Shown: one piece after another, positions 28,690 through 40,962 of the stretch
Layout: each line of letters begins with the position of its first letter
Numbering within the stretch: the first letter of the stretch is position 1
Assembly: GCA_944990035.1 (NCBI GenBank)
Contig: CALYLX010000032.1
Coordinates: 155,177-219,176, forward strand
From: Clitopilus passeckerianus
Taxonomy: Eukaryota; Basidiomycota; Agaricomycetes; Agaricales; Entolomataceae
Direction of reading: 5' to 3'
Length of the DNA: 64,000 nt
Program-made: the position numbers and the translations under genes
Notes under the pieces: model-generated
Seen by the model: only the letters and a program-made list of their open reading frames with translations
Databases searched by the model: none
Told to the model about the DNA's origin: nothing

Positions 28690-30110
28690 TCAACCGAAGA
28701 TGTAGCGACCGTTGTTGGCAATGTTAGAGCTGAACCAAGACTTAGCGGAGGGGTTAGCCTCGATTCTAGAGTCACCCCAGACGTCTGCGCCCCAACCGTG
28801 CCTATATGAAGAAGTCAGTATTGTTAACCCAGTTGACATCCGAGAAGAGCGTACGCAGGCCAGTTGCTGTTGATGTATGAAACGGAAGACAAGCCATAGG
28901 TACCAACGATATTGAACAACCTAGACAGATAGGTGGTGAAGTCGTTCGGGTTGGAAGAGGGAGGGGGTTGCACAGCGGATTCGGCGATCATGAGGGGTTT
29001 CCTCTGGCCCTGAGCCCAGACAAGGTCGTTCTTGAGGTTGGGGTCGAGGGTGTCGCCGACACAGTTAGAAGTCGATCCGACAATCATGCAGACGTCGTTG
29101 TTGAAGACGGAGAAGCCGATCCAGTCAACCTGGTTGGAGCCGGGGTACAGGTAGTGACCTTCGCCGCGAACCTGTAAAACGCATTAGCAGCTGCGCCTTC
29201 TTGACCCGATAAAATCTTACAGCATGGTAGACGAAGTCAATGTTACTGACGCCGGCTTGAAGAATGAGGCTGGTAACGTGGTTGTAAGCCTTGGGGTAGG
29301 CAGTGAGGTCGAAAGTGTTAGGGTCAAAGGTACCGGATGCGGTCTTGAGAGCAGTCGTGGTCAGGATATCAATAGCTCAGAGCACAAGTACGCTTACGTT
29401 GGCGAAGATGTTGCGAGACACCTCGTATTCCACACGCATCAAGTACTTGACCTGAGGGAGATGTCAGAGATTCATCATATTGGTTCGCGGTTTCCGGTCT
29501 TACGTTGGGGTACTTCTTGAGGTAGGTGGCGAAGTTACGAAGTTGGTTGTCGTATTTCCCCCCAGCGATATCATTGTTGAGCCTAGCACCTGCATAATCA
29601 AAAATTAGTATCTCAGGCATTTCTGATCACAGCATCTCGTACCCGAATAGACGGTGTAGCCATTGGAGGTTGCAGCATCCTTCCACGAGAAGCCAATCTC
29701 GACTACTCCCGAGTGTTTGGCAGCATAATCAGCCAGCATAGATTGCGAATCCGTGTTCAAAGCACCGCTGGAGGGGAATTGACTTTAGCTGGTATGAATC
29801 TGGCTTATTCAGAAAGTGCAACTGACGAGTAGATGTCACCGTATACTGAGATACCAGCTGGTGTCTTGCCGGTTCCAGATGCAAATCCGTTCCACTGATA
29901 GAGAAATAACAGTTAGGAACATGGCAAAACCAAAGCGGAGGGGGGGAGACGAACCTCAGACTCGTAGTTTTGACCCACAACGAAGTAGGTCTTGCCAGAG
30001 GGAGGCGCGAACAGCGGCTGACCGGGGGTCTTCGCTGCTGCAGACGGTGCCGCATTGGCAAAGCCAACAGCGAGGAGGGTGATACTAATGAGAGAGGCGC
30101 GAAGTTGCAT
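28690..30110 (-). CDS. Secreted TIM-barrel glycoside hydrolase-like protein (GH26-like?)
   Basis: The start at 30110 (MQLRASLISITLLAVGFANA) is a signal peptide. The mature chain reads TYFVVGQNYESEWNGFASGT, GVVEIGFSWKD, YDNQLRNFATYLKKYPNV and LMRVEYEVSRNIF. Then come VDWIGFSVFNND, RKPLMIAESAVQPP and SVSYINSNWPAHGWGADVWG, closing NGRYIFG. The pattern of a Glu in LMRVEYEV and a Glu in LMIAES, each at a strand end, resembles acid/base and nucleophile positions of clan A glycosidases such as GH26 mannanases. I cannot fix the family by eye. About 340 residues, several introns and a TATA box 65 bases upstream fit a secreted hydrolase. Its position next to the xylanases supports a role in polysaccharide breakdown. 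Confidence 0.65.
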
Positions 30111-30173
30111 CTTTGGAGTCGAGCTACTGGGGTTTCAGTTTCTGCTGAACCTTTAGTGAGCAGGTAACGAGAG

Positions 30174-30181
30174 TATTTATA
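30174..30181 (-). promoter_or_regulatory. TATA box of the GH26-like gene
   Basis: On the minus strand this reads TATAAATA, about 65 bases before the ATG at 30110. Confidence 0.6.
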
Positions 30182-33056
30182 CGCGGCCGTAAGCATCCTT
30201 GGAGCGTGTCTGAAACGATGGACGCTTGTCAGGGTGGACTCGGAAAATTGTGCTAGGGCTGAACTCGACGAAATAGCAGGTCAAGTGTAAGTAGGCGGCC
30301 CCGAAGTACTAGCGCGAAGAGGGGGACGAGTGTAAGAAGAGCCACCACACATATGACACATTGAGCCAAGTTGTCGAGCTTCAGCGGACATTTGGCCAGA
30401 ATTTGGCTGTTGTCAACGGAAAAATAGTGACCTCAAGCGCGTCATGGGTAGGGATGCGTCAAATTCGAGAAACCGTCTCCGCATGTGAGGCTGTCGAACA
30501 CTGCGGTCAGCAGGGTCAATGATGTTTCTTCGTAGTTTCTTCTCAACTGTCGGGGCCTCGTAGATTGATGATCGTTGGAAAGCGCCTGGTTGCATGATGT
30601 CGAAGTGACCCAAGAGTGACCACCGTGACCTTACCATGCGTTGGTGCAAGGGTGCAATTGGAATACCCCATATAGTCGCATGCCTAAAGTGGCGCTTTTG
30701 CTAATTATGGGGTCGGCAGCTTCGACAAAACCAAAATCAATGCACCGAGCGAAGTCAGACTTGACAACAGGAACCGGTATTTCGCCGAATGTTTCTCTGC
30801 AGGGAGCACCCCAGCGTACACACCGGCAATGTGTTTCCATTTGATTCTACGGTTATCATAGCGTCCGAATCCTTGGAAGAGCCATAGGTCTCAAGCTTAC
30901 CGCCACGCTTTATCGTTCCTTTCCCAGCTTTTTTTACATGACTTTGGGATGTTGAGCGGTAAAGTCGACAAAGTTCGCGGTGAAGAATCGTGTTGCTAGT
31001 GATGTCACGAGGGAAATTGCGTTGGCGAGATCACTCGGAGCCGGGCCTCAGAAGATGGCCTCGAAAACTGAGTGCGACTCTATCACAAGCCGGCTCCAAC
31101 ACTGAAAATACGGCGTTGGCGGGGCGGTAACATCAGCGTCTATTTGCTCGGCGATAACTATCTGAACAAGCCTATCAATAGGTAGGGGAAGCACTGGGAT
31201 CTCAGCGGTCCAGACTGCATGCTCACCGCCTGACCTTTGTTAGAGTCTACCTCTCTTCCTCGGTGATCAAGATGTACTCAACCTCTGTCGTCACCTTCAG
31301 GGCCAATCAGCGGAACAGACTAGCGAACCAATGAGCATTTCCCGCCAACGGGTTCAACGTCCGGACTCGCCTGTACGTACGCCAATAGTCCTCCTGGCAT
31401 CTGGAATATAGAGATTGTAAGGACAGCCATGTATCGGCTTTGCGTCTTTGCGAGCATATCCAGATGCCCACTTTCCAGGGGGAATTAGACTCGGACATGA
31501 GAGGATTCAGGAAGACTTGCCATGAATTGTCTACGTCATGCGATATGAGAATGGAAGAGCTTCCAGTCTGGTGCCTTTGATGAGGTGAGTACGAGGGAGA
31601 GAGCTCACAAGAAAGGCGATTCAGGTGCTAGTTTGATCCTTGACGTCTCCAGATGGCAGGTGCTCAGACTCAAGGGGAACCAATTTCCTGATACTGTGGT
31701 AGCCCAGAATTGATCCCGTCTCGTACGTCATTGGGAGAGGAAGAGCCACTACACAGCTGTAGGTTTCCTGGTTCGGAAGCAGTCATAGGCAAGGATGATG
31801 ACTTTCCAGCCTTTGCTCGCGTTGAATTGGCATGATTTCACATCATTATCTCAAGATGAACTGCCAGTATACGCCAGCACGCAAAACTAGCGGAACGTTG
31901 CTTGAAGATTGCTCAGTATTTCGATATATTGCAGTGAGCCGGAGCAGAGAGTGGGTGGTGTTCCGAGCCTCCTTCACTCCGCAAAAGTCTTGTGCTTCCG
32001 CTCCTCGCAGAATTGAAGGAGCATCTCGCAGCATCGGCAACGCAGAGTCTGTCGTAGCTTGTCATGATGCGACAGGTCTCCAAGGTGGAAACTGCGAAGT
32101 CCGAAGGAGTGCGAGTGCCGTTTGCCTCCAGAAGTTTAGTCTCGGCGCCAGTACCACTCTACCACCTCACCGTGGGGATGAACCATTGTTGCAGTGCGAA
32201 CCATCTCATCCACAGTCGGGTTCCTTTACGCAGCCAGAAGAGTGGGAGGAAACAGGCAGAACCGGCGGTTGTGAGTGCAGGGCTAAACGTCCCGGGAAGC
32301 CGATGTGAAAAGCGTCCGAAGTAGGAGAGTCTGCTGGCAAGCTTTGAGAGAAGCTGGATGGCCTCATGCTATTGGCTAGTATAAGGCATGCATTTGGCAC
32401 GAGTTCATCGATCTATAGATGCAGTACCTTGACAGAGGGAATGCGAATGTGGACTAAGGTGAAGGTCAGTAACGGATCTCGCACCGCGGAGAACTCAGGG
32501 ACCAGGGTATGTGGACAAGTATCGATGAGATGAGGGGCTTACAGGCAGCTTGTTCCTACATACCGGCACATGTGTTCACCTTACGGCAGGAGAGCGAAAT
32601 AAACCAGGTCCCCTAGACGGAGATGGTGGGTTTCTACCCGTGGAATGAAGCCAAAAATGTAGGAGTACGATAAGAGCTTCATAATAGAACAGTCCTACGA
32701 TATGAATCGTTGTTCTTCTCAAAGTGCAAAGGCTTTGAAGACAATTAGAACAGCTATTGTGTTTGCAAACCTCGTGGTTGCTGGCTTTTTTGTTACAACT
32801 ACGGTGTTCGGCTTGTGGGTGCATGTCGTCCTTATTGTCTCAACGCGGTGAACAAAAGGGCGGTGCTAAATGGGGAAACGCAGTGCAGTATCCCAGAAAG
32901 GAAAGGCTTATACTTATGACATTTTCTTGTACCGGATTTGGAACTTTACAACGCCTCATATACTTGGTCCCAACCAAGTCCAGGATGATAGCCGTCCTCC
33001 CCCCCACTAGACCGTGCTCAATAGCACGTTGCCCTACTAGAAACTAAGGTATAACA
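30182..33056. other. 2.9 kb region without a recognisable gene
   Basis: Short frames occur on both strands, the longest being 158 codons on the plus strand at 31832-32308. None shows a conserved motif, a signal peptide or matching exon partners. No tRNA, clear repeat or transposon end is seen. It may hold a diverged gene, a non-coding RNA or decayed mobile DNA. I cannot tell which. Confidence 0.4.
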
Positions 33057-33838
33057 ATGTCTTCCGCTCATTCAATAGTGAGTACAGACCACGCATATTC
33101 ATATAATCCGTTCCCTGACCGCTTACTCTAGTTTTCCTACGACCATTCCGAAAAATCGAGCCTGCTTCACGTTGTATGTAAAATCGAACGGTTAAAAATT
33201 TCAACACAAGCTCATGTTCTTCCAGGACTCTCATCTCACCTATGGCGCACGCAAGGTGAAATACCAGCCCGAAGAGGACTGGGACTTCCAGCTCGATGCT
33301 ATGCACGAGCCCGTAAACTTGGCCTTGGCAATGCCCCACTATCGTGCACGCCATCAGCCAATCGACCACCGGATGAACATGTTCATAGGTGCTCACAACT
33401 CTCCAGTGAAAGCAAAAGTCGTAAGTCACAATTCCCTCCTTCCCGACAGAAACACGTTTTGACCGTAAATCCGCTCAGTGCCGACAGAACGCTCGCCAAC
33501 GATTCTACCTCGAGATCCAGGCCGAGTCTTCGGACGTTACAGTCTGGCTACCCTCTGACTTCAAAGGCCAAATCCACTACTCGGGCAAGCCTAACTTCTC
33601 AGCTGGGTTCACGAACCGGATAATGCGCAACGCACGGTTGAACGAAGCGAGTTACAAGGAGGACATGATGGAAGACGATGTATTCGTGAACACTCGTGGT
33701 ACGATCACCTTCCGCATGTGGGATGTGCAGGCATCCGCACCGGAGAACACGAAGAAGGAGGTGTTCAAGCGGATATTCTGCTGTGCGAACAAGGCACCTG
33801 AGACCGCTATGGATTGGGATTTTCTACTGGAGGACTAG
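33057..33838 (+). CDS. DUF7330-like basidiomycete protein
   Basis: The small first exon MSSAHSI splices at GTGAGT into FSYDHSEKSSLLHV and then DSHLTYGARKVKYQPEEDWD. A beta-rich domain follows: RFYLEIQAESSDVTVWLPSD, FKGQIHYSGKPNFSAGFTNR, IMRNARLNE, DDVFVNTRGTITFRMWDVQA and MDWDFLLED at the C-terminus. The VWLPSDFKG, YSGKP.FSAGF and TFRMWDV patterns are those of a family common in mushrooms and listed as DUF7330, quoted from memory. No signal peptide or membrane segment is visible. Function is unknown. The reading frame is intact with four exons and a TAG stop at 33836-33838. Confidence 0.75.
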
Positions 33839-34730
33839 ATGTTCCTCTTCCCCTTTCTCTCTTCACTGGGTTCTATTCTCGTATTATCGGACGCCTGGCC
33901 TCCCTTGAATGCCGCGCTTATTTGCTTTGCCCCTTGTCTTCTCTTCGATTTCATCAGGTTTCTCGCTTCTGATCACTCCTTTGCATTTTCCATATCAACC
34001 ATCTACTGCTCCCGCGCAACCATGTATCAATTACGACGCATCATCCAACTGTAGCCTTATTACCCAGCACGCTTTGTAGCCTCTGCCATCATCATACCAT
34101 ATATCATGTATCAGTACTAGTGCATCTTCCTATGCTAGAATTCGACGTATTTCAATCCTATGCTTCCATGCTCCTCAGTCTCATCTATCACTTTGGAGTG
34201 CAAATGCGAGAGACTAACTCGTCTCGATCAAGCCCGGTATCTTAACCTGAGTGCACTGCTTCGATCGTTTCTCTGGAAACCGTACTTTGTCGGTGTGGGC
34301 TGGGTCGCACTTGAGTTACAATACAACATCGCTTATTTTTCGCGTATCTCGAATGTGTCCAGAGCAAACCGAGTTTCGTTTGAAGTTAGAAATGAGTGGA
34401 GAGATAACAATTATCCTGGTGGTTTAGCCGACGCCGTCGTGAAAGCGGTCGCAGCTCAATGGGCTGCGGGCAAGTACAGTAGCTATAGCTATAGGCGGGT
34501 ATTGTTTTCCGTGAGGAGTCGTGGACTAGTCAGGGACCAATAAAAGCGCCAAGTGTGTCCAGGGAAGTGGACAAATACCCTTGTAATTAGTATTTCGATG
34601 GAAACTGAAACCACGAAGAATAACGGCAAGTCGTGGGTCTGAGTATGAGGTCGGCTGATATTAGGTGTCCTAAGATAATACAGTTAAACAAATATGATAC
34701 ATACGTCCCATAAGGCTGGGTCTACAAGTC
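33839..34730. other. Intergenic between convergent genes, nothing recognised
   Basis: This is 0.9 kb after the DUF7330-like gene and before the CIA2 stop. A 127-codon plus-strand frame at 34160-34543 has no recognisable motif. It is presumed to be 3' UTRs and spacer. Confidence 0.4.
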
Positions 34731-35443
34731 TCAGTCTTCAACACCTCTTCGGCCAGCAGTCGATAGGCATTGCTCAACAGTCGAGAGCAAGGTCATATTT
34801 TCAAGTGCAGCAGCGACTCGCTCCTTATCGTTCAGCTGTTTGTTCACTGCATGATAGAAACCATGAGCGATCGGAAGCAGGATCAAATTCGGGGAGAACA
34901 CACCTTCTCGCTCGCTCTGATGTGATCCAGGCTTCAGATAGATGTCCACTTTGAATCTGTTCGGAAGGCTGCGCAGGAGGCGTACCCGAATCGACAAACC
35001 TATGTAACATTATCAGCTTGAACAGAAGTACAAGAACAGATAAAACACACCGATGATGCTGGACATCCCACAGTGCGGAACAGTCGGAGTAAATTCGACA
35101 ACTACATGATTAGCCTCCACGGTAATCTGCGGGGCAGACACAACGCGAAGCTCTTCCAGAGAATTGGGATGTTCAGGGTCACTGATCGACCGGATTAGAT
35201 CTGGGAACAAGTTCGCAAAGTTGCTATCGTGAATACATCCACCGGTCGTGCTGAATGTCGTAAGAAGAACCAAGACTTACCAAAGATCTCGTCCTGGTTT
35301 ATGGGATCAACTTCCTCCGCGTTATCATCGGTCTCCTCGACTTCGTTTGCCCAGAGTGTCTGCGCAAGAATATCCGACTTTCTTCCAGCAGTCTTTGTTG
35401 ACGAGAAGACGGTTGGATTGGGATTGAAGATTTCTGGAGCCAT
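34731..35443 (-). CDS. CIA2: Cytosolic Fe-S assembly protein Cia2 (MIP18/FAM96 family)
   Basis: Cia2 is a subunit of the CIA targeting complex (with Cia1 and Mms19) that hands [4Fe-4S] clusters to nuclear and cytosolic apoproteins. The start at 35443 gives [20 protein letters not shown]. An acidic linker then leads to [53 protein letters not shown] with the hallmark reactive Cys, [25 protein letters not shown] and [16 protein letters not shown]. The length of about 175 residues matches the family. It is divergent from DCN1, with 210 bases between start codons. Confidence 0.93.
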
Positions 35444-35653
35444 GATGTTCTGGAGAAAGCCAAAGGTTTAGTCATTTTGCCGGACCGTGGCCCCGTGCGT
35501 TTGTGTCACGGGTCACGCGCAAATAACACCGTCGCGTCCGAACGAAGTCCTAGCCGTCAACGTTTCTGCCTGGCACCAAGAGCTAAACTCCATACAACCA
35601 CCGGTTCTATATCTAGATTCTCAATTGGAAACTTAGCCTGAGCTTCTGTAGAA

Positions 35654-37577
35654 ATGCCGCCGAAAGTGAGCATAAGCACTTCTCATGAGATACATAAACA
35701 GCTGTTCTAATTGGTCCTTTGATGCAAATCTAGAGAAAACGCGCAGGGGATGAGGCAACAGCTGCCACAGAAACCACTGCAACTTCCCGAGCAACTCGTA
35801 GCTCGGCACGCGGCAAGTCAGCGAAGGATACAAGTGAATCTGGAGAGAATGGATCGATACCAATGGATACAGATGCTGTTGTGAGCTTTTTGTACCAAAC
35901 CTGGTCCTCATGGTAGAGAATACTGACCCTCAACTAGGCCCCTCCTGCGAAGAAGTCAAGAGCAAACACAAAGGGTACCACGAAGACTGGAACAAAAAGA
36001 GGCAAGGCCGCATCAAAATCTGGGTCAGTCCTTCTTCCCTCAGCTTTCATTCGCACAATTCGCAACAGACGTGTCCTACAATATGCTGCTATCCACTGCC
36101 AGCTTTCCCTTTCTTCGCACCCTGAGCTGGCCTTTTCATTTTCATAATTAACCGTTTTCCTTTCAATTTACCGTCCTAAAGGGGTGATGACATAAGCAGG
36201 CACTTCGCTTGATTTGTGGCTGGGCTAACCAGTGCTCTGAACAAACGCCCTCAAGGGTCCTACCCACAACTCTGTCGTCGTCGCCCTCTTACCAGCTGGT
36301 GTAACCAGCAATTCTACTTGAATACAGCCCGTAGGGCTTCCGTTTCTTCTACCAATGACACTCTCATCACTTTTGTGCTGCTTGTCTAACCGGCAGAAAC
36401 ATATTTACAGTGATGACGATGAATCTGGACCACACAAGCCTTCACTGGCCGAGGTGATCGCCTATTCCCCTTCAACAGCTTGCTTTCGTATTAACACGCT
36501 CAAAGGTCAACTCTGTTCCTCAAACTACCTCGAAAACCTCGACCTCAACCAAACGGCAATCGAAGACTCAAGCCCCAGTTGCAGCTGAGCCCTACAACCC
36601 CGCACGTGGGGAGGAATTGTTCAAGAAATACGCCGACAGCGATGACTCTACTGTGATTGCACCTGAAGGTCTTGAAACACTTTGCAACGACGCGAATATT
36701 GCCCTGGATGGTGCCCTCCCACTGATACTGGCATGGCAATTTGGGTGCACGGAAATGGCAAAAATAACAAAGCGGGAGTGGGATTCAGGGACGTCGGTAT
36801 TGAAGTACGCCACATCTTTCTCTTTGCTGACTTGTTTCTGACGCTTTTTTAGAATATCATCCCTACCGACGTTATCTCTTGCCCTAAATGAACTAGAGGG
36901 TCTGCTCCTGTATGACAAGCCTCCACCATCCAAGAAGTCACCAGAGTCCTACAATCGTACGGACTTCTGGAAGTACTGCGAAAACAAGAAAGAAGCTTTG
37001 AAGAAGTTCTATTTCTTCTGCTTTACGCTCGCCAAACCTGAGTATGTGACGTCCCCATGTTCACAACTTTCATACCTCTGATACCTGTTCCATAGGGGCT
37101 CGAGAAATATTGATATTGAGGTCAGTTGCGCCCGTCTTCAAGGGAATCCTCATCTCACGGTTATTCATAGACGGCTTCTGCGATGTGGAGCGTACTGCTA
37201 GTGCCGAAATTCCCGATAATGACAGATATCCTGGCGTTCATTGGGGTAAGGTTCTTCACTGTATTTACGCTCTGAGCTCATCTTGGTTCTGTGTAGGAGA
37301 AACAGGGCACTTACAAGGCAGCCAACAAGGATCTTTGGAGCATGGTGAGTTTTGGCCCCTCCGCACCACCCCTCATATCTCACTCTTTTCATAGATGCTC
37401 GAGTTTTGCGAGACCGTCAATCCGAACCTGACTGATTACGAGAGCGACGGAGTGAGTGATCCAATCTGGCTGATTGTTTCGTCCTTGCTAACTGTTGGAT
37501 AGGCATGGCCGACACTCTTGGACGATTTCGTCTCCTGGAAAAAGGAATCCGCGGGCGAACCGATGCAGACGGACTAA
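35654..37577 (+). CDS. DCN1: Cullin neddylation protein Dcn1 with basic N-terminal extension
   Basis: Dcn1 is a scaffold-type E3 that brings Ubc12-Nedd8 to cullins. The PONY domain reads in order: EELFKKYADSDDSTVIAPEG, LETLCNDANIALDGALPLIL, AWQFGCTEMAKITKREWDSG, FWKYCENKKEALKKFYFFCF and TLAKPEG. It closes with NIDIETASAMWSVLL, KAANKDLWSMMLEFCETVNP and the closing WPTLLDDFVSWKKES. Upstream exons give MPPKRKRAGDEATAATET, an Ala/Thr/Lys-rich extension with PPAKKSRA that looks like a nuclear-targeting tail. A longer-than-usual intron (about 370 bases) or an extra exon separates tail and domain, so their joining is the least certain part. Alternatively the tail is a separate small gene. The stop is at 37575-37577. 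Confidence 0.82.
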
Positions 37578-37776
37578 GACTGGTCTTAGCCACGAACCCT
37601 TCACTGGACACTGTACACACAATCATTTCCCCCCCTTCGCATCTCAGCATATACCGCCTGCTTTCGATTTACCCCTTTATTATTCATGCAGTGTTTTTGT
37701 GACAAGACATTTGCTACAGTGTATCTATTATACAAACGTGATCCATACATCCATAATCCAGTATTCATTACATTGG

Positions 37777-40673
37777 TTAGACGAATTGAACAGGGCTAGC
37801 TCTTGGTTCCGAGATCAGACCTCTCCGACCACTGATTTGGCCCTTCAAGACTTCCATCATTGCTCGTAACTCTTCGATTTCGTCCTTGAGTTCGTTATTC
37901 TCATTCTTCAGAGTCTTGTTTGATTCAAGGAGGTTGCTCTTTTCTTCAACTAGGGTAGTGATTTCACCAGCCATAGTCTGCCGCCTGTTGTTCTGCCGTT
38001 GCGTGTGTGCTTGAACTAATTGAGCTTCAAGGGCCTGTATCCGGCGACGAGCATGGCTGGACAGCAGTCAGATCAGACAAGTGGGCAAGGTGGTAGGGTG
38101 ACCTACCGTGCTTCATCATCCATTTCTGCTTGCGTCTGCTCATATGCATCCAAGCGCATTTCAAGTTGCTTATACTGGTTTTGCATCAGCTTTATTTGCT
38201 CGGCTCTTTCGTTGAATTTGTGGAAGTCGTTGTCCCTATAAATAAGCGCATCAGGTGTGGTGATATTGAACACTATGAAAGAAGTCATACCACAGCTTCT
38301 GCATCTTGATATGCTGGGCTATCTGACTTTCATAATCCTCAAGACGGTCGATCTTGTGCTGAACTTCCTTCTTCTGCGTCTGCAGCACAAATAATTGGGC
38401 TTGAGCATCGGCGAGTAGGTTGCCCTGTGCTGCGAATAAGGCTTGTGTTTCCTTCTCCGTGGTTCTGAGCTGGGCAGCTTCGGATATCCAAGTCTTCTTC
38501 TCCTCCCTAAACTCCTTGAGCTTCTTTTGCAATTCCATGTTCCAATCAGCATATTTGTTCTTCGCAGATGAGGCTTGGAGCCGATGCTCTCGAAGCTGGG
38601 TCTCGAGGTTGGTGACTTCGTTTCTGTAGTTACGAAGCTTGTTGTACTGCACGAACAAGTGATCAGAGGCAAAATACGTTCAGGAAAAGATAAGGGAACC
38701 TACCAAGCCCTGTCGTTCAGCTTCCGCTGTCTTTTGTTGAACACGATCCTGATACAGCCGGCCGATGTGTTTCACGTTCTCTCTTGCCAACCAAAGCTGG
38801 AAGTTCAGCTCATTCCTGAGCAGGACTACCTCTCTTTGCAGACCATGGATGACCTCCACGATATGAGGAGGTACGTCTGCCTGCGAAACGGCGAAAGACC
38901 GCACTGACTTTATGTCGGGATCCCCAGGTGTTGTGGCAGGGGAGAAGAATGTCGTAATTCGGTGGGAATGTGGCATGTCAATTTCGATGTCGACTTTTGA
39001 CCTGAGAGCGACAGTGATGTCCACCATGTCTTGCAGGGATACCTTCGGCCTGTCTGACGACAGGTCGATGGGTCGGATGGGACGTATTTGTTTCTCTTCA
39101 TGCTCATCGTCTGCCGCCTCTTCCTCCTCCTGCCTCTCCTCCTCGTCAGGTGTCGGTTTATGGTGTGGTAATTGCTCGATGACCCCGATAGCATTGTGTC
39201 TTACGTCGAGCATTACTGCTTCGCTGATGATCCTGGAGGTGTTCCAGCGGGCCCAGAACGGTTCTTCGGCCAGCTCAGCTTCCGCATCTCGCCAGATAAG
39301 CAAGGGATGACAGACATGCTCCCGGATGAGGGCCTGGAAAATAAATCAATACTTCATAGGTCAGAAACTTTGAGGGTGGTAACGTACCTCACTCTTTCTC
39401 CTAATCTCGTGCTGATTCAGGACCTTCTCCCATGGAATGGTATAGGGATTTGTTACATCCTCGTTGATAACGTACTGGGCCGGATCATTGAAGAACTTGA
39501 TTAAATTGGACGGGTAGAGATAATACAGCATAGTGAAGAAGTGCCGAGGATTGGGTGGGGTCGACACGGTTGCGGTGAAGGTAACTTCCAACCGCTCCCA
39601 TCCAAAATCGGGTGATATGGGGAGCAGATTGGCAGCGTCTTTGTCGATAACCTTCTCAAATTCGGGATCAAGAGGTTCATCCATATCTTGGTGGATTGTG
39701 GAGGCTGCTCGTTCTTTCCAAAGGATTACACGAGCAAGGACAGCAAAAAGCTTTGGTAGTCGACTTTTCAATTTGTCGCGGGCATGAACCGCCATTAGTG
39801 GGAGTAGCTTGACCAGTAAAGTCAAACCAACTGTACAGAGAGTCGAGGAGGCATCGAGAAATAGCGAACGGATGATACTCTTCATGAGCGGATGTGAGGA
39901 AAGCAGGGGCGTGTAATTTGGAAACTGTGGAGTCGAGGTATGCCTGACCATAAACGTTAGAAGTTGTAATCGAGAGCCGGGATTCATGAAGTGGTTGTAG
40001 ATTTCGGTGTAGAGCGCCTTGGGCATGGTCAATTACAAATGTTACCAAAGCAAAACCCTCTCACCTCCGGCCTCTCTGAACCAAACTTGAGTAGAATATC
40101 CTCCAGATTCAACTTCCATCGTGCCCTTTGTGCCCTTTGCTCCTCCTCGAGTTCTGCCCACTCAAGCACGTCATCTCCTGAGCTTTCGTTGTAAGCATCT
40201 AGGAGGTATAGGTCCATGAGGTATCGTCGGAAATCCTCAACCTTCTTTTGATAAGCCTCAGTTGTGCTTGTCAGAGTGGATATAATCAGCTCTTTGGCAC
40301 CGTTAACGGCACCCGTCGGAAGCTTTGGTTCGCGCAAAGCTGGCCGTAGGAGTATATCGAACCATGATATCACTGCAGTCGGGGGCAGGATTCGTTTGAG
40401 ATTTCCGAGCACAGACAGGAAGACTTCCGTGTGGTAAAGAGATGAATGATCGACAAGTTCATGATATGCTCCCTGCAGTTCTTCCTCAAGATTGAACACC
40501 AGCAGGTCCCGTTCCTGCAGTCGCTCCTCCGACCATGATCCAGGGTCGTTCTCTGGTTGAACTTCCTCAACAAAGTCGTAAACTAGCCCGAGAAGTTGTT
40601 GCAGCTGCAGATTATCTGGGCAGCCCTCGAGCACCGCGCGCAGTTGGTGAACTAGCGTAGTAACATCAGACAT
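37777..40673 (-). CDS. TSC1: Hamartin homologue Tsc1
   Basis: Tsc1 stabilises the Tsc2 GAP that turns off Rheb and so restrains TORC1. The start at 40673 (MSDVTTLVHQLRAVLEGCPD) leads into a helical-repeat N-terminal domain: YHTEVFLSVLGNLKRILPPT, WFDILLRPALREPKLPTGAV, MKSIIRSLFLDASSTLCTVG, LTLLVKLLPLMAVHARDKL and KLFAVLARVILW. The middle contains HFFTMLYYLYPSNLIKFFND. The C-terminal half is a long coiled coil beginning LRNELNFQLWLARENVKHIG then RLYQDRV, the hamartin signature, and ends in a short coil (ELKDEIEELRAMMEVLKGQI). The length is about 900 residues in at least seven exons. It is convergent with DCN1 and divergent from the NAC-alpha gene. Confidence 0.9.
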
Positions 40674-40962
40674 AGGCGGAAGCTTTAAGCTAATCGCAGC
40701 ACCAGCTCATGAGGTGCCGACGGTGATCAATCCTAAGGCTGTTGCCACACAAGACCAAACAACCAAGGCAACCTCAGTGTCGTTGTCGTCGCGGTCGGTG
40801 GTGAGCTCAAAAGTCGCTGAATCCCCCGTTTAAAAAGGTGAGAGGCACTTTTCTAAGTTTCTAACGCGTTTTGCCCCATTATGCTACTGCACCGCATCAT
40901 ACTGGGCTGGATGCAAGTCTACCACCATGGATGAACCTTTTGACTGACGCGTTTCTGAACAG

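Noticed and set aside
31832..32308. 158-codon plus-strand frame in the gene-poor gap
   Set aside because: There is no recognisable domain, signal peptide or exon partner. It could be chance.
38912..39310. 132-codon plus-strand Ser/Met-rich frame
   Set aside because: It is a shadow of the TSC1 exon on the opposite strand.
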